Positions 1 to 5,347 of a stretch of 6,815 nucleotides of DNA are shown here, one piece after another (position 1 is the first letter of the stretch; the number at the start of each line of letters is the position of its first letter). The stretch comes from JBPOIS01 sp052034295 (lineage in GTDB: Bacteria > Pseudomonadota > Gammaproteobacteria > Pseudomonadales > Moraxellaceae). The notes beneath the pieces were generated by a model. That model saw only the letters and a list, made by a program, of their open reading frames with translations. It had not been told where the DNA came from and searched no databases. A program made the translations under genes and the position numbers. Location: NCBI GenBank assembly GCA_052034295.1, contig JBPOIS010000040.1, forward strand, positions 1-6,815, read 5' to 3'.

Positions 1-608
1 CGGTCGTGGGAAATCAGCAGCAGGGTGCCACGGTATTTCTGCAGCCATTGCTCCAGCCACAGCACCGCATCCAGATCCAGGTGGTTGGTGGGTTCGTCCA
101 GCAGCAACAGGTCAGAGCGGCACATCAGCGTGCGGGCCAGATTCAGGCGCATGCGCCAGCCGCCCGAAAATGCCGCCACCTCACGGGTTTCGTCCTGTGG
201 GGCAAAACCCAGCCCAGCCAGCAGCTGGCTGGCCCGGGCCCGTGCGGTATAGCCGTCGATGTCGGCAAAGCGGGCATGCAGGGCGGCCTCTTCACCGGGG
301 GTGGGCTGAGCCGCCAACTGCTGCTGGATCTGCCACCACTCGGCATCGCCACTGAGCACATAATCCAGCGCTGTGGCCTCCAGGGCTTCCACTTCCTGGG
401 CCATATGGGCCACGGTCCACTGCGCCGGACGCTGCAATTCCCCTGCTTCAGGGGTCAGCTCGCCCAGCAGTGCGGCAAACAGGCTGGATTTGCCGGTACC
501 ATTGCGGCCGGTCAGACCGACTTTCCAGCCGGGGTGGATCTGGCCGCTGGCCTGCTCAAACAACAACTGACCCTGCCGGGCCAGGGCCAGATTTTGCCAT
601 TGGATCAT
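1..608 (-). CDS. yheS: ABC-F family ATPase, YheS-like (N-terminal part; continues past the left edge)
   Basis: This is the first nucleotide-binding domain of a soluble, ribosome-associated ABC-F ATPase; these proteins act on translation and do not transport. About 202 residues are visible and the gene runs off the window just after the H-loop. Seen: Walker A GRNGTGKSS (residues 35-42), ABC signature FSGGWRMRLNLA (148-159), Walker B with D-loop DLLLLDEPTNHLDLD (166-180) and the switch histidine in LLISHD (197-202). The signature/Walker B block and the opening MIQWQNL closely resemble E. coli YheS as I recall it, a protein of about 640 residues, so roughly two thirds is missing. The start is the ATG at 608; a purine-rich AGGGGTGG stretch lies upstream. 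It is transcribed divergently from the next gene. Uup or another ABC-F is a less likely alternative. Family assignment is very sure, the subfamily fairly sure. Confidence 0.93.
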   Translation of the reverse strand, partial: MIQWQNLALARQGQLLFEQASGQIHPGWKVGLTGRNGTGKSSLFAALLGELTPEAGELQRPAQWTVAHMAQEVEALEATALDYVLSGDAEWWQIQQQLAAQPTPGEEAALHARFADIDGYTARARASQLLAGLGFAPQDETREVAAFSGGWRMRLNLARTLMCRSDLLLLDEPTNHLDLDAVLWLEQWLQKYRGTLLLISHD

Positions 609-668
609 TGATCCACCACCCCTGTCAAAAACACCTAGTTTAGGCGATGCCTGCCGCAAACTCACCCG

Positions 669-709
669 GTTCCTGCGCGGAAATACCCCTGAAGGGGATG
701 CAGGGGAAC
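669..709. repeat. Long imperfect inverted repeat (hairpin) between divergent genes
   Basis: GTTCCTGC (669-676) pairs with GCAGGGGAAC (700-709), leaving two bulged G residues. Inside lies CCCC-TGAA-GGGG (686-697), a perfect 4-bp stem with a tetraloop. Together they form a two-tier hairpin. No T-tract follows on either strand, and no gene ends here, so an intrinsic terminator is unlikely. It lies in the upstream region of both yheS and the downstream secreted-protein gene. A 5' UTR structure, a short dispersed repeat or a small RNA are all possible; the sequence alone does not choose between them. Confidence 0.45.
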
Positions 710-784
710 GCAGCGGTCCAACCCTCAAAACCCCAGAACAGCATTTTGGGTGGTTTACGGTGAGGCAGGCAAAAAGACAACCGT

Positions 785-819
785 CTGGCAAAATCCACAC
801 AGTTTCTGCCAAAAATCCA
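785..819. repeat. Imperfect direct repeat with 21-bp period, possible regulator site
   Basis: CTGGCAAAATCCA (785-797) recurs as CTGCCAAAAATCCA (806-819), starting 21 bp later, which is two helical turns. A weaker relative, CAGGCAAAAAGACA, begins at 766. The repeats sit about 45-75 bp upstream of the TATAAA box before the 918-1910 gene, where an activator could bind. The regulatory role is inferred from spacing and position only. Confidence 0.3.
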
Positions 820-841
820 TTTATTCGGAGGCTCGGGCGCT

Positions 842-857
842 ATTGCAGGGATGCAAT
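842..857. promoter_or_regulatory. Perfect inverted repeat ATTGCA-GGGA-TGCAAT, candidate operator
   Basis: Two perfect 6-bp arms with a 4-bp spacer end four bases before the TATAAA box at 862. This position overlaps where RNA polymerase would contact the -35 region, so a repressor bound here could block the promoter. I do not recognise the cognate regulator. It may also occur by chance. Confidence 0.35.
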
Positions 858-861
858 CTTG

Positions 862-867
862 TATAAA
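862..867 (+). promoter_or_regulatory. Candidate -10 box upstream of the first AdeT-like gene
   Basis: TATAAA within GTATAAAAT lies about 50 bases before the ATG at 918, in a suitable place for a promoter -10 element. No convincing -35 hexamer sits 16-18 bases upstream; TTGCAG at 843-848 is too close unless the -10 is read as TAAAAT (864-869). That is compatible with an activator-dependent promoter. The ribosome-binding site AGGA (906-909) ends 8 bases before the start codon. Confidence 0.45.
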
Positions 868-917
868 ATGCGCTTCAACCAAGTTCGGTTTCCCTTTCCG
901 CGTGTAGGACGACGACG

Positions 918-1910
918 ATGAATAAAAAAATCGCCATGGGTGTGGCTGCATTGGCTCTGGCAATGGGCTCCTCGGCTCAGGCCCAGACCGTGTGTGTGTT
1001 TGACCTGCTCGGTACCGCCGGCGAAAGCTACGCCATGATGAAGGACTATGCCCTGGCTGCCAAGCAGTGGGGTGCCAACGTGACCCTGAAACCGTACACC
1101 GACGAGCGTGTCGCTGCTGAAGACTTCAAGGCAGGCCAGTGTGATGGCGTCAGCCTGACCGGCATGCGTGGCCGTCAGTTCAACGCCTTTACCGGCTCGA
1201 TCGACGCCATCGGTGCCGTGCCCAGCAATGCCATGGCCAAAGTCGTCATGTCCCTGCTGGCCAAGCCGCAGCTGGCTGCCGACATGGTCAACGGCGACTA
1301 CGAAGTGGCTGGCGTGGTGCCGCTCGGTTCGGCCTTCCTGCTGGTCAATGACCGCAGCATCAACACCCTGGCCAAGGCCGCCGGCAAAAAAATCGCCGTT
1401 CTGGACTATGACAAAGCCCAGGCCAAACTGGTCCAGAAAGTGGGTGCCCAGCCGGTTTCTGCTGACGTGACCACCTTTGGTGGCAAGTTCAACAATGGCC
1501 AGGTGGACATCATTGCAGCGCCGGCCATTGCCTTCAAACCGCTGGAACTGCACAAGGGTCTGGGTGCCAAGGGTGCCGTGGTGCGTTTCCCGATCGCCCA
1601 GGTCAGCGGCAACGTGATCATCCGCAAGTCCAAGTTCCCGGAAGGCTTTGGCCAGAAGAGCCGCGAGTGGGTGGCCAGCCAGCTGCCGCGCGCCCTGAAC
1701 ATCATTGGCAAAACCGAAGCCGAAATTGCCGCCAAATTCTGGATGGACATTCCGGCCAACGACAAGATCGGCTATGTCAAACTGATGCGTGAATCGCGGA
1801 TCGACCTGACCAAAGAAGGCATCTACAACAAGAAGATGATGTCGCTGCTGAAAAAAGTCCGTTGCCAGCAGGATTCGTCCAGCTTTGAGTGTGCGCTGAA
1901 CGACGAATAA
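918..1910 (+). CDS. AdeT1/2-family (DUF6091-like) periplasmic putative solute-binding protein, paralog 1
   Basis: This is a 330-residue secreted protein. A Sec signal peptide (MNKK, then a hydrophobic stretch to residue 22) ends in an AQA|QT cleavage site, so the mature protein should be periplasmic. No other membrane segment is seen. The layout resembles the AdeT1/AdeT2 putative solute-binding family known from Acinetobacter, which is distantly like TRAP-type binding proteins. Motifs shared with the next gene include RQFNAFTG (86-93), LVNDR (142-146), VGAQPVS (175-181) and the tail ECALNDE (324-330). Cysteines 26, 75, 316 and 325 are all conserved in the paralog and could form two disulfides. 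Codon use, rich in GGT, GCT and CGT, suggests good expression. AdeT proteins have been labelled RND efflux components, but nothing here looks like a pump. Ligand unknown; family assignment is from memory and fairly sure. Confidence 0.85.
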   Translation: MNKKIAMGVAALALAMGSSAQAQTVCVFDLLGTAGESYAMMKDYALAAKQWGANVTLKPYTDERVAAEDFKAGQCDGVSLTGMRGRQFNAFTGSIDAIGAVPSNAMAKVVMSLLAKPQLAADMVNGDYEVAGVVPLGSAFLLVNDRSINTLAKAAGKKIAVLDYDKAQAKLVQKVGAQPVSADVTTFGGKFNNGQVDIIAAPAIAFKPLELHKGLGAKGAVVRFPIAQVSGNVIIRKSKFPEGFGQKSREWVASQLPRALNIIGKTEAEIAAKFWMDIPANDKIGYVKLMRESRIDLTKEGIYNKKMMSLLKKVRCQQDSSSFECALNDE

Positions 1911-1927
1911 GCGCGCCGCGCCAGCAC

Positions 1928-1955
1928 AATCCGGCCCCAGGGCCGGATTTTTTTT
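1928..1955 (+). terminator. Intrinsic terminator after the first AdeT-like gene
   Basis: A 9-bp perfect stem, AATCCGGCC / GGCCGGATT, with a CCAG loop, is followed by an uninterrupted run of eight T (1948-1955). It begins 17 bases after the stop codon. This is a textbook Rho-independent terminator and separates the two paralogs into different transcription units, or at least attenuates read-through. Confidence 0.92.
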
Positions 1956-1958
1956 GGC

Positions 1959-1987
1959 TGGACAAAACCCGGACAAGTCCATAGGTT
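1959..1987 (+). promoter_or_regulatory. Candidate sigma-70 promoter for the second AdeT-like gene
   Basis: TGGACA (1959-1964, five of six bases match TTGACA) is followed after exactly 17 bases by TAGGTT (1982-1987), which keeps the most conserved T, A and final T of the -10 element. It starts just after the upstream terminator, as expected if the second paralog has its own promoter. The -10 match is weak, so this stays a candidate. Confidence 0.35.
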
Positions 1988-2021
1988 AGGCAGGTCATGC
2001 CAGCAAACAGCGGAGGTCAGC

Positions 2022-3047
2022 ATGCATCGCACCACCAACACCATTCTGGGGCTGGCCCTGGGCCTGATGCTGGGGCAGGCGCAGGCGGCCGAGCCGCTGC
2101 AGCTGTGCATTTATGACCCGCTGGGCACCCAGGGGCAGGCCTATGGCCATGCCCGCGATTACCTGTTGCAGTTGCCGGGCTTTGGGTTCACCAAACCCGT
2201 TGAACTGAAGGTCTACACCAGCGAGGCTGCGGTGGCCGAAGATTTCCGCGCCGGGACCTGCGATGGGGCGGCGATGAGCAACCTGCGTGCCCGCCAGTTC
2301 AATGCCTTCACCGGTACCCTGGATGCCCCCGGAGCCGTACCCACTGCCAGACACCTGACCACTGCACTGCAGGCGCTGGTGCGTCCGGACATGGCCCCGT
2401 ACCGGGTCAGCGGCCGTTATGAGGTCATCGGTCTGGTCCCGATGGGGGCCGCCTACCTGATGGTCAATGACCGCAAGGTCAACACGCTGGCCAAGGTCGC
2501 CGGCAAAAAAATGGCCGTGTTTGATGTGGACCGTGCCCAGGCCCGGATGGTCCAGCAGGTGGGTGCCCAGCCAGTGTCTGTGGACCTGTCAACCGTGGCC
2601 AGCCCGTTCAGCAAGGGTCAGGTCGATGTGGTCGCCGCCCCGGCGGTGATGTTCCAGCCACTGGCGCTTGACAAGGGCATGACCTCTCCTTCGGGTAGGA
2701 TTCGCGGCGGCATTGTGCGCTTTCCGCTCATGCAGGTGACTGCCGCCCTGTTGGTCAACAACAAAACCTTTGATGATCCGGCCGTCAACCAGAAGCTGCG
2801 GGAATATGTGCTCACCCAGCTGGATCGCGCTCAGCAGGTGGTGCAACAGGCCGAAGCCGGGGTGCCGTCGCGCTACTGGATTGAGGTCCCTCCGGCAGAC
2901 CGGCCCGGCTACCTGAAGCTGATGCGGGAAGCCCGGATCCAGCTTGCGCGGGAGGGTTTTTATGACCCGCGCATGCTGTCCTTACTGAAAAAAATCCGCT
3001 GCCAGTACGATCCTTCTGCCTATGAGTGTGCCCTCAATGATGAATAA
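2022..3047 (+). CDS. AdeT1/2-family (DUF6091-like) periplasmic putative solute-binding protein, paralog 2
   Basis: This 341-residue protein is a clear paralog of the preceding gene; roughly half of aligned positions look identical by eye. The signal peptide runs to residue 22 with an AQA|AE cleavage site. Cysteines 29, 80, 327 and 336 match the four of the neighbour. Shared blocks include RQFNAFTG (91-98), LMVNDR (146-151), VGAQPVS (180-186) and ECALNDE (335-341). It differs by two small insertions: near residues 51-58 (LPGFGFTK) and near 220-229 (MTSPSGRIRG). Such loops could alter ligand choice. The start follows a strong GGAGG (2012-2016) by 5 bases. Codon use has more GGG and GTC than paralog 1, hinting at lower expression. 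No permease or ATPase partner gene is adjacent. Function is inferred from family only. Confidence 0.85.
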   Translation: MHRTTNTILGLALGLMLGQAQAAEPLQLCIYDPLGTQGQAYGHARDYLLQLPGFGFTKPVELKVYTSEAAVAEDFRAGTCDGAAMSNLRARQFNAFTGTLDAPGAVPTARHLTTALQALVRPDMAPYRVSGRYEVIGLVPMGAAYLMVNDRKVNTLAKVAGKKMAVFDVDRAQARMVQQVGAQPVSVDLSTVASPFSKGQVDVVAAPAVMFQPLALDKGMTSPSGRIRGGIVRFPLMQVTAALLVNNKTFDDPAVNQKLREYVLTQLDRAQQVVQQAEAGVPSRYWIEVPPADRPGYLKLMREARIQLAREGFYDPRMLSLLKKIRCQYDPSAYECALNDE

Positions 3048-3086
3048 AACCCCCGCAGGTCCTGCACCAATGCGTTGCTGCAATCG

Positions 3087-3095
3087 TGTTAAACT
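3087..3095 (+). promoter_or_regulatory. Candidate extended -10 promoter for erpA
   Basis: TGTTAAACT contains the extended -10 pattern TGn followed by TAAACT, four of six bases matching consensus. It lies 32 bases before the erpA ATG. No good -35 element was found, which extended -10 promoters can tolerate. No convincing terminator separates it from the upstream gene; GCAGG-T-CCTGC at 3055-3065 has no T-tract, so some read-through into erpA is possible. Confidence 0.35.
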
Positions 3096-3127
3096 GGGAC
3101 CCTTGTGAGGCAAGTGGAGCACACTCG

Positions 3128-3460
3128 ATGTCAGCAGAGTTGATTTTGACCGATCGTGCGGCCCAGAAAGTCCGCGCCCTGCGTCAGGCCGAGGGCAATG
3201 AGGGGTTGCTGTTGCGGGTGTATGTCACCGGCGGCGGTTGTTCCGGTTTTTCCTATGGCTTTTCATTTGCCGAAACCATTGGGGATGAAGACAGCCCGTT
3301 TTTCAATGGCGATGTGGGGGTGGTGGTGGATGCCCTGTCCTATCCCTATCTGGCCGGTTCGGAAGTGGATTATGTCGAGGGTCTGGAGGGGTCGCGCTTT
3401 GTGGTGAAAAACCCCAATGCCAGCACCACCTGTGGCTGTGGTTCGTCGTTTTCGATCTGA
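3128..3460 (+). CDS. erpA: ErpA, A-type iron-sulfur cluster carrier/insertion protein
   Basis: ErpA is a cytoplasmic A-type carrier that receives Fe-S clusters from the assembly machinery and delivers them to apo-proteins, classically IspG/IspH of isoprenoid synthesis and some respiratory enzymes. The product has 110 residues, usual for the family. The three cluster-ligating cysteines are present: C38 in VTGGGCSG, and C102 and C104 in the tail TCGCGSSFSI. The acidic and DALSYPYLAGSEVDYV region (69-83) and KNPNAS block (94-99) fit ErpA/HesB proteins. The ATG at 3128 is chosen because GGAG (3116-3119) lies 8 bases upstream and the protein then begins MSAEL, like other family members; an in-frame start at 3086 would add 14 unconserved residues. 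IscA is the alternative, but no isc genes are nearby and the sequence fits ErpA better. Confidence 0.95.
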   Translation: MSAELILTDRAAQKVRALRQAEGNEGLLLRVYVTGGGCSGFSYGFSFAETIGDEDSPFFNGDVGVVVDALSYPYLAGSEVDYVEGLEGSRFVVKNPNASTTCGCGSSFSI

Positions 3461-3486
3461 TTTTACAGAATTATAACATTGTAAGT

Positions 3487-3531
3487 GCCTGGTGATGCCG
3501 GGCGCTGTTTCACGACCAGGCCAGTCTTTTT
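3487..3531 (+). terminator. Candidate intrinsic terminator of erpA
   Basis: GCCTGGT (3487-3493) pairs perfectly with ACCAGGC (3515-3521), closing a 21-base loop with possible inner GTG/CAC pairing. Five T (3527-3531) follow after a 5-base gap. The position, 27 bases after the erpA stop, is right, but the large loop and the gap before the T-run make it weaker than the other two terminators in this window. Confidence 0.45.
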
Positions 3532-3595
3532 GGCGATCAGTGGCAGTTCGCCTGTTCTAAAACCGCCTTGGCTCAGCCCTTTGGGGTCCATGCAT

Positions 3596-3622
3596 TGAAC
3601 TGATTTATTTTTAATCAATTCA
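3596..3622. repeat. AT-rich inverted repeat, possible operator or RNA hairpin
   Basis: TGAACTGATT (3596-3605) and AATCAATTCA (3613-3622) are inverted copies matching at 9 of 10 positions around a 7-base T-rich spacer. It stands out in GC-rich DNA and lies about 165 bases before the Roadblock-like ATG at 3787. It could be a dimeric regulator site or a weak hairpin. I do not recognise the motif. Confidence 0.4.
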
Positions 3623-3786
3623 GCCTTTAACCTGTCTTAACGCCCAAAACTGAGGCCGGCTTGCTGGTTCTTTCTGCTTCCCCTAAGATGCGCGCTGATC
3701 CTGTGATTCGGGTTCAGGGGGGCAGGGTGTTGGCCAGCAATCTGAGCGCGAGACTTTCCTTTTTTTGTTTTGACCTGGAGCCTGAA

Positions 3787-4143
3787 ATGGCCAAGTTTTC
3801 CCTGGATGATGTGACTGAAATCAATGGCTTTGTGGCCGCGGCGCTGGTGGATGTGGAGAGCGGACTGGCGATGGCCACAGCCGGCAGTGGCATCAATCTG
3901 GAGCTGGCCGCAGCGGGCAACACCGAAGTGGTCAAGGCCAAACGGCAGGTGGCTGCAGCCTTGAATCTGGGTGACCAGATTGAAGACATCCTGATCACTC
4001 TGGGCAAGCAATACCATCTGATCCGGCCGCTGGAGCGCAATGACAACCTGTTTTTGTACCTGGTGCTGGACCGCAAGAAATCCAATCTGGCCATGGCTCG
4101 CCATGAGCTGAAATCCTTTGAAAAGAGTCTGGATTTTTCCTGA
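3787..4143 (+). CDS. Small Roadblock/LC7-like protein, function unknown
   Basis: A 118-residue cytoplasmic protein without signal peptide or membrane segment. Its pattern fits a single Roadblock/LC7 (longin-like) domain: an N-terminal helix (FSLDDVTEINGF, 4-15), strands AALVDVESGLAMA (18-30), a helix with AAAGNTEVVKAKR (41-53), IEDILITLGKQYHLIRPL (65-82), then the strand NLFLYLVLDR (87-96) and a final helix (NLAMARHELKSFEKSL, 100-115). Bacterial members usually regulate Ras-like MglA GTPases or act as dimeric scaffolds; no such GTPase is nearby, so the partner is unknown. The ATG at 3787 is preferred over the TTG at 3661 because GGAG (3777-3780) lies 6 bases upstream and the fold starts there. 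It ends 30 bases from the convergent anmK stop. Domain call is by pattern and fairly sure; function is not. Confidence 0.78.
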   Translation: MAKFSLDDVTEINGFVAAALVDVESGLAMATAGSGINLELAAAGNTEVVKAKRQVAAALNLGDQIEDILITLGKQYHLIRPLERNDNLFLYLVLDRKKSNLAMARHELKSFEKSLDFS

Positions 4144-4173
4144 GTCCTGCCACACGGCATCTGGCCAGCCTGC

Positions 4174-5271
4174 TCAGGGATGGTACAGCGCCCCGAGCAC
4201 ACGGGGGCCCAGTGCCCCGGTCACCGCCGGTAGATTGCCAGATTTTCCCGCCAGACGCTGCGCCGCCAGCCAGGCAAACGCACAGGCCTCCACCCACTGC
4301 GGGGCCATGCCCATTTCAGCACTGGAGTGCAGCGACCAGCCGGGCAGCCGTTCCGCCAGCGCCTGCCACAGGGCATGGTTGTACGCCCCGCCGCCACACA
4401 GCCACAGTTCGCCGCCACACAGCCCTGTGGTGCCGATGGCCTCCGCAATGCTCCAGGCGGTCAGTGCCAGCAGGGTGGCCTGTACATCCACCGGTTCCAC
4501 CCCGCCAAACGCCACCAGCTGCTGATCCAGCCACTCCCGGCAAAAGGTCTCACGCCCCGTGCTCTTGGGGGCGGGCAGGGCAAAGTAGCCATGATCCTGG
4601 AGCTGCGCCAGCAGCGCGGCATGCACTTGCCCCTGGGCGGCCCACGCCCCGGATTCATCAAAAGTCTGCCCGGTGTGGGTCAGACACCAGCTGTCCATCA
4701 GCACATTGCCCGGCCCGGTGTCGAATCCATACACCGCCTGCGGCTGCCCTGCCGGCAACACACTGACATTGGCCATGCCACCGATGTTCAGCACCACCCG
4801 GTGCCGGGTGGGGTGTTGCCATATGGCCCGGTGAAACGCCGGGACCAGGGGTGCCCCCTGTCCGTGAGCGGCCACATCACGCTGGCGAAAATCACTCACC
4901 ACTGCGATCCCGGTGCGTTCGGTGATCTGGTTGGCATCGCCAATCTGCAGGCTGAACCCCAGATCCGGACGGTGGCGGATGGTCTGGCCATGACAGCCGA
5001 TCACCTGCACCTGATCCGCGGCCCAGCCCTGCTGATCCAGCAGCGCCTGCACCGCATCGGCCACCAGCTGCCCGTAGGCCACTGCCGCCACGCCCATGCG
5101 CTCGATTTCATTGTGCCCTGGCTGGGTCAGCGCCAGCAGACTGGCATACAGGGTTTCCGGAAAAGGCACGGAATGGGTGGCGATCAGTGCAAACGGCTGC
5201 AGGGTGACCGCCGCCACGTCCACCGCATCCAGACTGGTGCCCGACATCACCCCAATAACGTACTGACTCAT
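4174..5271 (-). CDS. anmK: AnmK, anhydro-N-acetylmuramic acid kinase
   Basis: AnmK opens the 1,6-anhydro ring of anhydro-N-acetylmuramic acid and phosphorylates it with ATP, giving MurNAc-6-phosphate in cytoplasmic recycling of cell-wall peptidoglycan. The product has 365 residues, normal for the family (about 370). Seen: the phosphate-binding GVMSGTSLDAVDVA (7-20), GCHGQTIRHRP (92-102), the DFRQRDVAAHGQGAPLVP block (127-144), LNIGGMANVS (161-170), GFDTGPGNVLMD (182-193) whose D184 corresponds to the catalytic base Asp182 of the E. coli enzyme, PKSTGRETF (235-243) and CGGGAYN (292-298). All key motifs look intact. The ATG at 5271 follows AGGG by 6 bases; a TTG nine codons upstream is less likely. 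It is divergent from tyrS across 76 bases and convergent with the Roadblock gene. Confidence 0.96.
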   Translation of the reverse strand: MSQYVIGVMSGTSLDAVDVAAVTLQPFALIATHSVPFPETLYASLLALTQPGHNEIERMGVAAVAYGQLVADAVQALLDQQGWAADQVQVIGCHGQTIRHRPDLGFSLQIGDANQITERTGIAVVSDFRQRDVAAHGQGAPLVPAFHRAIWQHPTRHRVVLNIGGMANVSVLPAGQPQAVYGFDTGPGNVLMDSWCLTHTGQTFDESGAWAAQGQVHAALLAQLQDHGYFALPAPKSTGRETFCREWLDQQLVAFGGVEPVDVQATLLALTAWSIAEAIGTTGLCGGELWLCGGGAYNHALWQALAERLPGWSLHSSAEMGMAPQWVEACAFAWLAAQRLAGKSGNLPAVTGALGPRVLGALYHP

Positions 5272-5303
5272 GGCCAACCCTGCGCACAGACCGCTCAAAG
5301 CGG

Positions 5304-5314
5304 GTTAGTATATC
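5304..5314. promoter_or_regulatory. Overlapping -10-like elements for divergent anmK and tyrS
   Basis: The 76-base gap between the two start codons has one AT-rich core. On the minus strand it reads TATACT (5312-5307), five of six bases matching the -10 consensus, about 36 bases before the anmK ATG. On the plus strand it reads TAGTAT (5306-5311), about 37 bases before the tyrS ATG. No good -35 element was found for either. Sharing one core would make the two promoters mutually exclusive; this is inferred. No T-box-like leader precedes tyrS, as the leader is too short. Confidence 0.35.
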
Positions 5315-5347
5315 GGCAATTTTGACGCCCCTTGCTGGAACCTGACC

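Larger units (their letters stand above)
3461..3786. other. Structured intergenic region between erpA and the Roadblock-like gene
   Basis: About 325 bases without a convincing gene. It is locally AT-rich at both ends and holds several structures: TTACA/TGTAA arms (3463-3467 and 3480-3484), a hairpin with a T-run (3487-3531), GGCGA/TCGCC arms (3532-3536 and 3548-3552) and an AT-rich inverted repeat (3596-3622). The Roadblock reading frame stays open upstream to a TTG at 3661, but the added residues look non-conserved in composition and lack the quality of the downstream protein. A small RNA or long 5' UTR could lie here; nothing decisive was seen. Confidence 0.4.

Noticed and set aside
6..611. 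A 201-codon plus-strand open frame over the ABC-F gene
   Set aside because: It is the Q/G/L-rich complement of the Walker and signature motifs of the real minus-strand gene.
640..963. A 107-codon minus-strand frame in the divergent intergenic region
   Set aside because: It overlaps the start and signal peptide of the secreted-protein gene, has no clear ribosome site, and low-complexity serine stretches come from the complement of a GAC repeat.
840..1982. A 380-codon open frame on the minus strand opposite the first AdeT-like gene
   Set aside because: It lies wholly antisense to a clear gene with signal peptide and conserved paralog, crosses the terminator, and its composition (rich in G, H, Q, A) is typical of a GC-rich antisense shadow.
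3472..3480. Possible Zur operator at TATAACATT downstream of erpA
   Set aside because: Only one half-site matches; the upstream half lacks the expected AATGTTATA, so I do not call an operator.
3661..3786. N-terminal extension of the Roadblock-like protein from a TTG start
   Set aside because: The 42 added residues do not resemble part of the fold, and the ATG at 3787 has a good GGAG at proper spacing.
4139..4178. CCTGAG/CTCAGG arms spanning the convergent stop codons as a bidirectional terminator
   Set aside because: The arms are only 6 bp, the loop is 28 bases, and no T-tract follows on either strand.
4327..5325. A 332-codon open frame on the plus strand opposite anmK
   Set aside because: It is antisense to an intact anmK with all motifs, has shadow-like composition (R, Q, H, P, G), and shows no recognisable domain.
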